NCBI RefSeq assembly: GCF_024700075.1
Contig: NZ_JAJONE010000001.1
Span: 620,001 to 684,000, forward strand
DNA length: 64,000 bases
Direction of reading: 5' to 3'
DNA from: Hymenobacter sp. J193
GTDB lineage: Bacteria > Bacteroidota > Bacteroidia > Cytophagales > Hymenobacteraceae
Part shown: positions 1 to 9,067 of the stretch, piece after piece
Position numbering within the stretch: position 1 is the first letter of the stretch
How the letters are laid out: the number at the start of each line of letters is the position of its first letter
Notes under the pieces: generated by a model
Seen by the model: the letters and a program-made list of their open reading frames with translations, nothing else
Database searches by the model: none
Told to the model about the DNA's origin: nothing
Position numbers and translations under genes: made by a program

Positions 1-2
1 AT

Positions 3-2492
3 GCCTCGCAGTATAAGGACTACGTGCTGACGCTGCTGTTCGTGAAATACGTGAGTGACAAGTACGCCGGGCGCGACGACTCGGTGATTGTGATACCGGA
101 GGGCGGCAGCTTCCAGGATATGGTGGCGCTGAAGGGCAGCAAGCACATCGGCGAGGGCATGGACATGGTCATTGCCAGCCTGGCCAAGGCCAACGAGCTG
201 ACCGGCATCATTGACGTGGCCAGCTTCAACGACCCCGAGAAGCTGGGCAGCAGCCCCAAGGACCGGGTGGACCGGCTGACGGCGCTGGTGGGCATCTTTG
301 AGGAGCCGGGGCTGGACTTCAGCCGTAACCGCGCCGACGGCGACGACATTCTGGGCGACGCCTATGAGTACCTGATGCAGCACTTCGCCACGGAGAGCGG
401 CAAGAGCAAGGGGCAGTTTTACACGCCTTCGGAAGTGAGCCGGGTGATGGCCAAGGTGATTGGCATCGAGCACGCTACGAAGTCGACGCAGACGGTGTAT
501 GACCCTACCTGCGGCTCCGGCTCCCTCCTACTCAAGGCGGCCGACGAGGCGCCGGTAGAGTTGAGCATCTACGGGCAGGAGATGGATAACGCCACCTACG
601 CGCTGGCCCGCATGAATATGATTCTGCACGGCTACAACACGGCCGAAATCCAGAAGGGCAACACGCTGGCCGACCCGAAATTTCTGGGCAACGGCGGCGG
701 ACTGAAAACCCACGACTTCGTGGTGGCCAACCCGCCCTTCTCGGTGAAGGCCTGGAGCAACGGCGTGGATGTGGCCCACGACCCCTACGAGCGGTTTACG
801 GGCTACGGGGTGCCGCCGGTGAAGAATGGCGACTACGCGTTTCTGCTGCACATTGTACGCAGCCTGAACGGCACCGGCCGCGGGGCGGTGGTGCTGCCCC
901 ACGGGGTGCTGTTCCGGGGCAACGCCGAGGCCGACATCCGGCGCAACCTGGTGCAGCGGGGGTATCTGAAGGGCATTATCGGGCTGCCGCCGAACCTGTT
1001 TTACGGGACGGGCATTCCGGCCTGCCTCTTGGTGCTGGACAAGGCTGGCGCAGCCGACCGTACGGGCATCTTCCTAATGGACGCCAGCAAGGGCTACCTG
1101 AAGGACGGCAACAAGAACCGGCTGCGCGAGCAGGACATTCACCGCATCGTGGACGTGTTTGGGGAGCTGCGCGACGTGCCGGGCTACGCGCGGATGGTGC
1201 CCTACGAGGAGATTGAGCGCAACGGCTACAACCTGAACATTCCGCGCTACGTGGAAAGCCAGGGCGGGGAGGTGCAGCAGGATTTGGACGCGCATTTGCG
1301 CGGGGGCATTCCGGCCGCCGACGCGGCGGCGCTGGCTCCTTACTGGGCGGTGTGCCCGGCCCTGCACGACGCGCTACTGGGCCCCGGCGACCGGCCGGGA
1401 TACCTAAGCTTGCGGGTGGCACCGGAGGCGGTGCGCCCTACCGTGTTTGAGCACCCCGAGTTTCAGGCGTTTCAGCGGAGCATAGAGGCGAAGTATGGGG
1501 AATGGGCGGAGCGGGCCCACACCACCCTGCACGCCCTGAGCGCCGACACCAAGCCCAAGCAGCTGTTGCCGCTGCTGGCCGAGGACTTGCTGCACACGCT
1601 GGCCGAGCTGCCGCTGCTGGACTGTTACGACGTGTACCAGAACCTGATGGACTACTGGGCCGCCACCATGCAGGACGACGTGTATGAGGTGGTGGCCGAG
1701 GGCTGGAAGGCCCGGCTCACCAAAACCAAGAAGGGCCACTACAACAGCGAGTTGGTGCCCCGGGAGCTGGTGGTGGCGCGCTACCTGCCCGAAGAGCAGC
1801 TGGACTTGGACCAGGCCACGGCCGCGCTGGAAGAAGCCACCCGCCTGCGGGAGGAGCTGGAAGAAGAGTACGCCGGCGAGGACGGCCTGCTGGCCGACTA
1901 CGCCCCCACCGGTAAGCTAGACCGCAAGCTGGTAGCAAAGCGGCTGAAGGCCGCCCCGGCCCAGGCCAGCCTGGCGGCTACCAAAGCCCGGCGCGGGCGG
2001 CCGGCCAAGCTGCTGCTCCCCGCTACCGACGCCCCGGCCAACGACGGGCTGGAAGTACCCGAACTCCTGAACTTCATGGAGCAGATGGATGCCTACATGG
2101 CTACCCGCACCCAGGAAGCAGCAACCCAGGATGCGGACGACGCGGAGGAGGTAGCGGCGCTGCGCGCCTACACGCAGGCCGTGGAAGTGGAAGATGCGGC
2201 CAAAGCTCAGCTTAAAAACGCAGAAGCGGGCCTGGAAGCCGGCCTAGCCAAGCGCTACCTGGCGTTGAAGCCGGACGACGTGCGTACGCTGGTGGTGGAC
2301 GACAAATGGCTGGCCACGCTGCGGCAGGGCCTGAGCCACGAGCTGGCCCGCCTGAGCGGCACGCTGGCCCGCAGCCTCACGGAGCTGGCCCAGCGCTACG
2401 CCCAGCCCCTGCCCGCCCTGGAAGCGGAAGTAGCTGCCCGGCAGGCCCAGGTGAACAGCTACCTCGCCACGCTGGGATTTTCGGTTAACTAA
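3..2492 (+). CDS. hsdM: Type I restriction-modification DNA methyltransferase subunit (5' end outside window)
   Basis: N6-adenine methyltransferase subunit of a type I restriction-modification complex; with HsdS it modifies the host target sites. The frame is open to the window edge and reads as typical HsdM sequence upstream of the first GTG at 24, so the true start lies outside. Counting from that GTG, motif I DPTCGSG is at residues 150-156 and motif IV NPPF at 226-229; GQFYTPSEV precedes motif I as in the family. About 300 residues of charged, Leu/Ala-rich C-terminal sequence extend beyond the usual HsdM length of roughly 500. The hsdS gene follows after 20 bp and hsdR after that, on the same strand. 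Family assignment is firm. Confidence 0.95.
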   Translation, partial: ASQYKDYVLTLLFVKYVSDKYAGRDDSVIVIPEGGSFQDMVALKGSKHIGEGMDMVIASLAKANELTGIIDVASFNDPEKLGSSPKDRVDRLTALVGIFEEPGLDFSRNRADGDDILGDAYEYLMQHFATESGKSKGQFYTPSEVSRVMAKVIGIEHATKSTQTVYDPTCGSGSLLLKAADEAPVELSIYGQEMDNATYALARMNMILHGYNTAEIQKGNTLADPKFLGNGGGLKTHDFVVANPPFSVKAWSNGVDVAHDPYERFTGYGVPPVKNGDYAFLLHIVRSLNGTGRGAVVLPHGVLFRGNAEADIRRNLVQRGYLKGIIGLPPNLFYGTGIPACLLVLDKAGAADRTGIFLMDASKGYLKDGNKNRLREQDIHRIVDVFGELRDVPGYARMVPYEEIERNGYNLNIPRYVESQGGEVQQDLDAHLRGGIPAADAAALAPYWAVCPALHDALLGPGDRPGYLSLRVAPEAVRPTVFEHPEFQAFQRSIEAKYGEWAERAHTTLHALSADTKPKQLLPLLAEDLLHTLAELPLLDCYDVYQNLMDYWAATMQDDVYEVVAEGWKARLTKTKKGHYNSELVPRELVVARYLPEEQLDLDQATAALEEATRLREELEEEYAGEDGLLADYAPTGKLDRKLVAKRLKAAPAQASLAATKARRGRPAKLLLPATDAPANDGLEVPELLNFMEQMDAYMATRTQEAATQDADDAEEVAALRAYTQAVEVEDAAKAQLKNAEAGLEAGLAKRYLALKPDDVRTLVVDDKWLATLRQGLSHELARLSGTLARSLTELAQRYAQPLPALEAEVAARQAQVNSYLATLGFSVN

Positions 2493-2512
2493 TTCGCCAG
2501 GACAACAGAGCT

Positions 2513-3706
2513 ATGGATACTACGCAAGTACCCGCCGGGTATAAGGTGACGGATTTGGGCGTGCTGCCGGAGGAGTGGGATACTAGTGCGCTGAGTCCCT
2601 TGCTTTCCCGACGCCCGGATTATGGAATTAATGCAGCAGCTGTAGGTTATTCCGAAGCCCTGCCCACTTATCTGCGCATCACTGATATTTCAGATAATGG
2701 GGAGTTACTGACCAATAATAAGGTGTCAGTAAATCATGTTTTCGCAGAGAACTACATCCTGGCTCCGAACGATATTGTCTTTGCTAGAACTGGCGCGAGT
2801 ACGGGTAAGACATACCTGCATACTGAAGCCAATGGGAAATTGGTGTTTGCCGGGTTCCTGATACGCATAACTACCAACCCAAAAAAACTAGATCCTCGGT
2901 TTCTCAAAGCCTATACGGAAACCAGCCCCTATTGGAAATGGGTAGGCATGACCTCGATGCGTAGTGGTCAGCCAGGCATTAACGGGGTGGAATATTCAAA
3001 GCTTCAAATCCCCCTCCCGCCCCTTGCCGAGCAGCAGGCCATAGCCGCCGCGCTGGGGGAAATGGATGCGCTGCTGGCGGCGCAACGGGCGCGGCTGGCA
3101 AAACAGCGGGCCGTGAAGCAGGGGCTGCTGCAGGGGCTACTAAATGAAAAGAAGCGCCTGCCGGGGTTTACAGGGGAGTGGGAGGTGAAGCGGTTAGGAG
3201 ATTTCACCCAGATTAAAACAGGTAAAAAAAACAACGAGGATAAAATAGAAGGAGGTCAATACCCCTTCTTTGTAAGGTCTCAAAAAGTAGAATCTATTAA
3301 CTCTTATTCATTTGATGGAGAGGCCATATTAATTCCTGGCGAAGGTGGAATCGGCAGCATTTTTCATTATATCAATGGCAAGTTCGACTTCCACCAACGT
3401 GTATATAAAATCAGTAATTTTTCTCCTGAGTTATCTGGTAAATTCGTCTTCTACTATATGACTCTAAACTTTGGTGTTGAGGCTACCAAGAACTCGGTAA
3501 AAGCTACTGTAGATTCTCTCCGCCTTCCAACCTTCAAGGCTTTTGAAATCACATGTCCATCCGCTGACGAGCAGCGCGCCATTGCCGCCGTGCTCAGCGA
3601 AGCCGATGCCTACCTGGCCGCGCTGGAAGCTGAGCACGCCAAGACCCAGCAGCTCAAGCAGGGCCTGATGCAGCAGCTGTTAACTGGGAAGCTGCGGCTG
3701 GTATAA
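2513..3706 (+). CDS. hsdS: Type I restriction-modification specificity subunit
   Basis: DNA-recognition subunit that sets the target of the M and R subunits. The 397 residues show the classic layout: target recognition domain 1 (about 1-160), conserved helical spacer starting LPPLAEQQAIAAALGEMDALL (about 163-215), recognition domain 2 (about 216-345) and a second conserved helix starting ADEQRAIAAVLSEADAYLAAL. The two helices are clear repeats of each other. DNA for both recognition domains (about 2600-3000 and 3220-3560) is visibly more AT-rich than the GC-rich spacer helices and neighbouring genes, which suggests the recognition domains were exchanged by recombination. The ATG at 2513 follows hsdM by 20 bp. 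Confidence 0.95.
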   Translation: MDTTQVPAGYKVTDLGVLPEEWDTSALSPLLSRRPDYGINAAAVGYSEALPTYLRITDISDNGELLTNNKVSVNHVFAENYILAPNDIVFARTGASTGKTYLHTEANGKLVFAGFLIRITTNPKKLDPRFLKAYTETSPYWKWVGMTSMRSGQPGINGVEYSKLQIPLPPLAEQQAIAAALGEMDALLAAQRARLAKQRAVKQGLLQGLLNEKKRLPGFTGEWEVKRLGDFTQIKTGKKNNEDKIEGGQYPFFVRSQKVESINSYSFDGEAILIPGEGGIGSIFHYINGKFDFHQRVYKISNFSPELSGKFVFYYMTLNFGVEATKNSVKATVDSLRLPTFKAFEITCPSADEQRAIAAVLSEADAYLAALEAEHAKTQQLKQGLMQQLLTGKLRLV

Positions 3707-3735
3707 GTATTCTGTTTCTTAAACTGCGCAACGAA

Positions 3736-3798
3736 GCGGTAGAGATGCTTCGACTGCACCTCCGGACCCTGGCTTGATGCGCCACATGCTCAGCATGA
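3736..3798. repeat. Partial copy of a dispersed intergenic palindrome
   Basis: In the 108-bp gap between hsdS and hsdR, the stretch gcggtagagatgcttcg (3736-3752) and gctcagcatga (3788-3798) match the two ends of one arm of the long palindrome at 52934-53024. The middle differs, so this looks like a diverged or truncated copy. It interrupts an otherwise tight hsdM-hsdS-hsdR operon. Confidence 0.65.
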
Positions 3799-3814
3799 AT
3801 ACTTTTCTATCCTT

Positions 3815-6800
3815 ATGAACATCGGCGATAAAGAACGGGCTACCCAGAACCGGGTGGTGAAACTGCTGCGCGACCTGCCCGGCTACACCTACCTGGGCAA
3901 CTGGGAAAATCAGCCCCGTACCTCGCCCATCGAGGACCAGCTGCTGCGCAACTACCTCAAGCGCCAGGGCTACGCCGATGCCCTGATAACCGGGGCCCTG
4001 CACCAGCTGCACCAGGCCGCTGACAACGTGACGGTCAGCCTGTATGAGCGCAACAAGGCCGTGTACCAGCTGCTGCGCTACGGTATCCCCGTCCAGCCCG
4101 AGGCCGGCAAGCCGCACGTCACGGTGAAGCTGGTGCGCTGGGACGCCCCGCTGGAAAACGAGTACGGCGTGGCCCAAGAAGTAACGGTGCTGCCCGGCCC
4201 CGGCGGCCACAGCAAGCGCCCCGACGTGGTGCTCTACCTCAACGGCATAGCCGTGGGCGTGCTGGAGCTGAAGCGCAGCACAGTATCGGTGCACGAGGGC
4301 ATCCGCCAGAACCTGGACAATCAGCAGAAGCTGTTTATCGAGGGTTTCTTCTCGACCATGCAACTGGTAATGGCCGGCTCCGACACCGAGGGTTTGCGCT
4401 ACGGCACCACCGGCACCACGGCCACCTACTACCTGGAGTGGCTGGAAGACGGCGAGGAGCCCGCCCACGACCTAGACAAGCACCTGACGCAGCTGTGCAA
4501 CCGGGAGCGGCTGCTGAGTTTGCTGCACGACTTTGTTATATTCGATAGGGGCATTAAGAAGCTGTGCCGACCTAACCAGTACTTCGGGGTGCTGGCCGCC
4601 CGCGACTACGTGGCCCGCAAGGAAGGCGGCGTCATCTGGCACACCCAGGGCTCGGGCAAAAGCCTGACCATGGTGTGGCTGACCAAGTGGCTGCTGGAAA
4701 CCCGCCCCCAGGCCCGGGTGCTGCTGCTCACGGACCGCGACGAGCTGGACGAGCAGATTGAGAAGGTATTCAACGGCGTCCAGGAAACCATTTACCGCAC
4801 CAAGAACGGCAAGGACCTGGTGACGCAGCTCAACAAGGCTGAGCCGCGGCTGCTGTGCTCCCTGATTCATAAGTTCGGAAGGCGCAAGGACGATGCCGGC
4901 TACGAGGAGTACCTGCAGGAGCTGGCCAGTGCCGCCGGCAGCGCCGGTTTCAAGGCCAAGGGCGAACTGTGGGTGCTGGTGGATGAGTGTCACCGCACCC
5001 AGAGCGGCAAGCTGCACGAGGCCATGAAGCAGCTGCTGGGCGAGGGCGCCACGCTGCTGGGCTTCACGGGTACGCCCCTGCTCAAAACCGACAAGCGCAG
5101 CACGCTGGAAACCTTCGGCCCCTTCATCCACACCTACAAGATGGACGCGGCCGTGCGCGACGGCGTGGTGCTGGAGCTGCGCTACGAGGCCCGCGACATC
5201 GACCAGTACATCGGCTCGCCGAAGAAGATAGACGCCTGGTTTGAGGCCAAAACCTCGGGGCTGAATGACTACACCCGCACGGCCCTGAAAAAGAAGTGGG
5301 GCACCATGCAGCAGGTGCTCAGCTCGAAGGGCCGGCTGGAGGTGATTGTGAAGGACATCATCGAGGACATGACCCTGAAGCCCCGCCTGCACAGCGGGCG
5401 CGGTAACGCCATGCTGGTGGCGGGCAGCATCTACGAGGCCTGCAAGTACTACGAGCTATTCGTGAGCAACGGCTTTACGAAGTGCGCCATCGTGACCAGC
5501 TACGAGCCCCACATCAGCGACGCCAAGGGCCAGGCGTTGGGCACGGGCGCGGCCACCAGTGAGCTGCAGCAGTACGAAACCTACCAGAAGATGCTGGGCA
5601 AGGAGTCGGCGGCCGAGTTTGAGCAGCGGGTGAAGAAGCAGTTTGTGGACGAGCCCGCCCAGATGAAGCTGCTGATTGTGGTGGACAAGCTGCTGACCGG
5701 CTTCGACGCCCCCTCGGCCTCCTACCTGTACATCGACAAGAAGATGCGGGACCATGGGCTGTTCCAGGCTATCTGTCGGGTGAACCGGCTGGATGGGGAG
5801 GACAAGGAATATGGCTACGTGGTGGACTATAAGGACCTGTTTGAGTCGCTGAAGTCGGCCATCAAGGACTACACGCTGGGGGCCTTCGACGGCTACGACA
5901 AGAAGGACGTGGAGGGGCTGCTGACCAACCGCCTGACGGCCGGCCGCAAGCGGCTGGAGGAGGTACGCGAGCAGCTGCGGGTGCTGTGCGAGCCGGCGGG
6001 CACCGCGCCTACCCAGGAGCAGTACATCGGCTACTTCTGCGGCAACCCCGCCAAGGCCGACGACCTGCGCGAAACCGCCGGCCGCCGTCAGGATTTGTAC
6101 AAATACACCTCGGCCCTGCTGCACGCCTACGTGGATTTGGCGGCCGAACTGCCGGCGGCGGGCTACGATGAGGCCGAAGCCAAGCAGGTGCAGTACGAGG
6201 TGAACCACTACGAGCAGCTGCGCGAAATGGTGAAGATTGCGAGCGGCGAAGCTCCCGACCTGAAGGCCTACGAGCCCGACATGCGGCAGCTGTTGGACAT
6301 GTACGTGAAGGCCGAGGACAGCGAGAAGCTGGGCGACCTGGAAGACCTGGGGCTGATTGAGATGATAGTGCAGTACGGAGCCGATGAGGCCACCAAGGGC
6401 CTGCCCAAGAAGATGCGGGCCAGCAAGGAGGCCATGGCCGAAACCATTGCCAACAACGTGCGCCGCCTCATCATCCAGGAATCGGCTACGGACCCGACCT
6501 ATTACGAGTCGATGTCGAAGCTGCTGGAGGCACTGGTGGAAGAGCGGCGCAAGGGTGCCCAAGCCTACGAGGAGTATCTGGCTAAGATTACGGAGATGTG
6601 CCGGCAGATGAAGGAGAAGCAGAAGCCTACCGGCCCGGCCTACCCCGCCGCCGTGGACACGCCTGGCCGCAAAGCTCTCTACAACCTACTCGACAGCAAC
6701 GAGGAGCTGGCACTGGCGGCAGATGCCGCTATTCAGTATGTGAAGAAGGACAACTGGATTGGCAGCCGGGTCAAGGAAATAGAGGTGCGCAACGCCGTGG

Positions 6801-6874
6801 TAGCCTGCGGGCTCAGCAAGGAAGCTGCGGAGAAGCTCCTGGAAGTGGTGCGGCTGCACGGGGAGTACAAGTAA
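3815..6874 (+). CDS. hsdR: Type I restriction endonuclease, motor and nuclease subunit
   Basis: ATP-driven translocating nuclease of the type I system. The 1019-residue length is normal. The N-terminal PD-(D/E)xK nuclease has D137 and E151-L-K153 (KRPDVV then LELKRS). The SF2 motor follows: Walker A GSGKS at 279-283, motif II DECH at 390-393, and motif III-like GFTGTP. A further helicase signature, VVDKLLTGFDAP, and the segment ending ICRVNRLDG lie in the second RecA-like domain. All catalytic residues are present, so the protein should be active. It is transcribed with hsdM and hsdS. The ATG at 3815 begins MNIGDKERATQNRVV, a typical HsdR start. Confidence 0.96.
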   Translation: MNIGDKERATQNRVVKLLRDLPGYTYLGNWENQPRTSPIEDQLLRNYLKRQGYADALITGALHQLHQAADNVTVSLYERNKAVYQLLRYGIPVQPEAGKPHVTVKLVRWDAPLENEYGVAQEVTVLPGPGGHSKRPDVVLYLNGIAVGVLELKRSTVSVHEGIRQNLDNQQKLFIEGFFSTMQLVMAGSDTEGLRYGTTGTTATYYLEWLEDGEEPAHDLDKHLTQLCNRERLLSLLHDFVIFDRGIKKLCRPNQYFGVLAARDYVARKEGGVIWHTQGSGKSLTMVWLTKWLLETRPQARVLLLTDRDELDEQIEKVFNGVQETIYRTKNGKDLVTQLNKAEPRLLCSLIHKFGRRKDDAGYEEYLQELASAAGSAGFKAKGELWVLVDECHRTQSGKLHEAMKQLLGEGATLLGFTGTPLLKTDKRSTLETFGPFIHTYKMDAAVRDGVVLELRYEARDIDQYIGSPKKIDAWFEAKTSGLNDYTRTALKKKWGTMQQVLSSKGRLEVIVKDIIEDMTLKPRLHSGRGNAMLVAGSIYEACKYYELFVSNGFTKCAIVTSYEPHISDAKGQALGTGAATSELQQYETYQKMLGKESAAEFEQRVKKQFVDEPAQMKLLIVVDKLLTGFDAPSASYLYIDKKMRDHGLFQAICRVNRLDGEDKEYGYVVDYKDLFESLKSAIKDYTLGAFDGYDKKDVEGLLTNRLTAGRKRLEEVREQLRVLCEPAGTAPTQEQYIGYFCGNPAKADDLRETAGRRQDLYKYTSALLHAYVDLAAELPAAGYDEAEAKQVQYEVNHYEQLREMVKIASGEAPDLKAYEPDMRQLLDMYVKAEDSEKLGDLEDLGLIEMIVQYGADEATKGLPKKMRASKEAMAETIANNVRRLIIQESATDPTYYESMSKLLEALVEERRKGAQAYEEYLAKITEMCRQMKEKQKPTGPAYPAAVDTPGRKALYNLLDSNEELALAADAAIQYVKKDNWIGSRVKEIEVRNAVVACGLSKEAAEKLLEVVRLHGEYK

Positions 6875-6908
6875 ACTGATACAGAAATTTAAAACACACC
6901 CCTCAATT

Positions 6909-7376
6909 TTGACTACAGCATCTACCAATTTGACTGCTCCAAGCGCCGCATTTTATTGCATCTGCGCGGACGGTTATGTCTACCAGCCCCAGAACCAGTC
7001 TAACCTTCCTACTATACTGTATCACATCGAAACCTCCTTCTACAAATCGACCCCGAACAGCGTCAGATACACATCTTATGTGCAGGATCAAACCAGGCAG
7101 AGGGTACCGGGAAATATATTAGAGTGGAACGGCATCAAGTGCCGCCTTGAGGAGCATGATGGTTGGAGCATTGATAGTGAGGACAAAAAGGAATTTGGCA
7201 TAGACGGGACGGTATTGGTTGCTCACATTACTGACACTAAAGGAAAAGTGCGAAGGATGCTATTTGACAACAGAGTAAAAAACGGGCAAGCCTGGAAAGA
7301 CTTGATGGAATATGTGCGTGATTTACACGGTGTAGGAACGCATCGTACTGTTGCGCTGGCTCGCCAGAAGCGTTAA
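6909..7376 (+). CDS. Hypothetical protein downstream of hsdR
   Basis: A 155-residue protein of unknown function. No ATG is available near the 5' end of the frame; TTG at 6909, 35 bp after hsdR, is the best start but is uncertain. The sequence is mixed alpha/beta in character, without signal peptide or membrane segment, and ends in a basic patch. Its base composition is lower in GC than hsdR, as expected for accessory cargo. Lying directly behind hsdR and before two more small genes, it may belong to the restriction locus, but nothing in it shows a role. Confidence 0.6.
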   Translation: MTTASTNLTAPSAAFYCICADGYVYQPQNQSNLPTILYHIETSFYKSTPNSVRYTSYVQDQTRQRVPGNILEWNGIKCRLEEHDGWSIDSEDKKEFGIDGTVLVAHITDTKGKVRRMLFDNRVKNGQAWKDLMEYVRDLHGVGTHRTVALARQKR

Positions 7377-7474
7377 ACGCTGTAGTGCATGTAGGTTGGC
7401 AGCCTAGAGTTTGTAATAATTGATTAGTTCGGTTATTTCTACCTTGTACATCACTAAACTTCAAGTTTTATCTG

Positions 7475-7678
7475 ATGGCTAAAAAATCATCTACCCCGAA
7501 AACTACGGGCGGCTCGTCTCCAAAAAAAGTTACATCATCCCCCGCGAAGAAATCAGCGCCTCCAGCGAAGAAAGAAGTTCGTACCTATTCTTCCGGGGGT
7601 AAACTATCGGGACGTAGTTCGGCAAAGAGTGGCCCGGGCTCTTTTAAAACCAGAGGCACAGGGCCGATACCAGAATAA
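7475..7678 (+). CDS. Small Lys/Ser/Pro-rich basic protein
   Basis: A 67-residue, strongly basic, low-complexity protein with repeated PAKK-type motifs (SSPKKVTSSPAKKSAPPAKK) and a Gly/Ser-rich tail. It resembles histone H1-like tails, so nucleic-acid binding is possible, but low-complexity sequence alone cannot prove it. The ATG is at 7475. The next gene starts 5 bp after its stop, which implies cotranscription with the membrane protein at 7684. I do not recognise a family. Confidence 0.55.
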   Translation: MAKKSSTPKTTGGSSPKKVTSSPAKKSAPPAKKEVRTYSSGGKLSGRSSAKSGPGSFKTRGTGPIPE

Positions 7679-7683
7679 GCGCA

Positions 7684-8163
7684 ATGGAAAAGCCATTACA
7701 GTCCTACCTGTCTGATTTTGGCGAGACGGCAAAGCAGGCTCAGGATATTGCCCGCAATCTGGGGCTAGGGGCGGTGGCCGCAGTATGGATATTCAAGAAC
7801 CCAGAAGGGGCTAAAACACTTTTGCCGATGCCTCTTGTTTGGGCGCTGCTCTTAGCGGTGCTGGGGCTAGGCCTGGATTTGGTTCAGTATATTGTGAAGG
7901 CTATATGGCTATACATGTTCTACCGTATCCGCGAAAACCAGGCCGATGCCCTGTATAAGCGGGAATATGAAACTGCGCAGGCTCGGGGTATAGATTCGAC
8001 TGCTGCTGCTGCGCAAGCGACAGCCAAGCGGGAACTGCAGACAAAAGATGTACATGCTCCGCCCCTGCTGGAGAAAGTTACCTGGGGCTTTTTCATCTTG
8101 AAAATGCTGCTGATGCTGACTGCCTACGTGGTGCTTGCACGCTTTCTGCAAACGAAGCTCTGA
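7684..8163 (+). CDS. Hypothetical membrane protein
   Basis: A 159-residue protein with a helical soluble N-terminus, a hydrophobic hairpin at about 45-80 (LVWALLLAVLGLGLDLVQYIV), a charged Ala/Arg-rich helix at about 85-120 and a C-terminal membrane segment at about 133-155. It starts 5 bp after the basic 67-residue protein, so the two are probably made from one message. No catalytic motif is visible and I do not recognise the family. Small membrane proteins next to defence genes can be effectors, but that is only a possibility here. Confidence 0.65.
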   Translation: MEKPLQSYLSDFGETAKQAQDIARNLGLGAVAAVWIFKNPEGAKTLLPMPLVWALLLAVLGLGLDLVQYIVKAIWLYMFYRIRENQADALYKREYETAQARGIDSTAAAAQATAKRELQTKDVHAPPLLEKVTWGFFILKMLLMLTAYVVLARFLQTKL

Positions 8164-8263
8164 GAATTGACAAATAGCCCAAACGCATCCGTGGCACTTC
8201 GCTTGGTAAAAAAGCACACGTTTTAATACGCTGTTTCAGGACAGCCTAGTATATTTTGCAGGT

Positions 8264-8983
8264 ATGGTCGAGCAGCTGTTGGTAGGGGATTTACAGGTTG
8301 ACATTATCCGCAAGAACATCCGCAATGTGCACCTGGCTGTTTTGCCGCCGGATGGCAAGGTGCGGGTAGCTACTCCTCTCCAAGTGGACGACGATGCAGT
8401 GCGGCGGCTGGTAATTGGGCGGTTGAGTTGGATACACGCTCAGCAAGCCAAGTTTGAGAGCCAAGAGCGGCAGCCGCTACGCCAGTATGTGGATGGGGAA
8501 ACGCACTACTTCCGGGGGCGGCGCTACAGGTTGGAGGTGCGCGAAATCACCACGGGCTTCAACCGGATTGAGCTACGTGGCAACTCCCACATGACGCTCT
8601 ACGTGCGCCCCGGTAGTGACGAGGTGGCGCGGGGTCGGGTGGTGCAAGGCTGGTACCGGGAGCAGATGAAGGAGCAGCTGCCGGCGCTGGCTGCCAAGTG
8701 GGAGCCCCGCATTGGGGTGCAGGTACAGGATTGGCAGGTGAAGCTGATGAAAACCAAGTGGGGCACCTGTAACATAGAGGCCCGGCGGGTGTGGCTGAAC
8801 CTGGAACTCGCCAAGGTGGCCCCACATCTGCTGGAGTACGTGGTAGTGCACGAGCTAATTCACCTGCTGGAGCGGAAGCATAATGAGCGTTTCCGGACGC
8901 TGCTGGATCAGTTTATGCCGAACTGGCGGCTGCACCGGGAGGAGTTGAATGGAGGGGAACTTGCGGCATTTGTGGCAGGATGA
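8264..8983 (+). CDS. YgjP-like zinc metallopeptidase (M48/SprT-type fold)
   Basis: Cytoplasmic 239-residue protein of the YgjP/DUF45 family. The zinc site HELIH is at 196-200 with a third histidine at H206 (HExxHx5H), followed by F-x-LLDQFMPNWRLHREEL, typical of the family. The upstream motif TKWGTCN is also characteristic. YgjP-like genes often lie beside type I restriction genes, usually behind hsdR, as here; their role is not settled. A Bacteroidota-like -7 element (TATATTTTG, ending at 8258) sits 5 bp before the ATG, so it probably has its own promoter and possibly a leaderless message. Confidence 0.9.
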   Translation: MVEQLLVGDLQVDIIRKNIRNVHLAVLPPDGKVRVATPLQVDDDAVRRLVIGRLSWIHAQQAKFESQERQPLRQYVDGETHYFRGRRYRLEVREITTGFNRIELRGNSHMTLYVRPGSDEVARGRVVQGWYREQMKEQLPALAAKWEPRIGVQVQDWQVKLMKTKWGTCNIEARRVWLNLELAKVAPHLLEYVVVHELIHLLERKHNERFRTLLDQFMPNWRLHREELNGGELAAFVAG

Positions 8984-9026
8984 CGGGCCCGAATCAGAAG
9001 TGTTACACAAAATTTGAAAAAATATT

Positions 9027-9044
9027 TGCAACTTTTTCGTTGCA
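9027..9044. promoter_or_regulatory. Inverted repeat, candidate operator of the toxin-antitoxin-chaperone module
   Basis: tgcaac-6 bp-gttgca forms a perfect 6-bp dyad in an AT-rich stretch 24 bp before the toxin start. MqsA-type antitoxins usually repress their own promoter by binding such dyads, so this is a reasonable operator candidate. Binding is inferred, not shown. Confidence 0.5.
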
Positions 9045-9067
9045 TTTACGCTTAAAGTATCACAGTT

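Noticed and set aside
3719..6562. Several long minus-strand frames across hsdR
   Set aside because: His/Gln/Leu-rich translations are typical of antisense frames in GC-rich genes; hsdR has all its motifs on plus.
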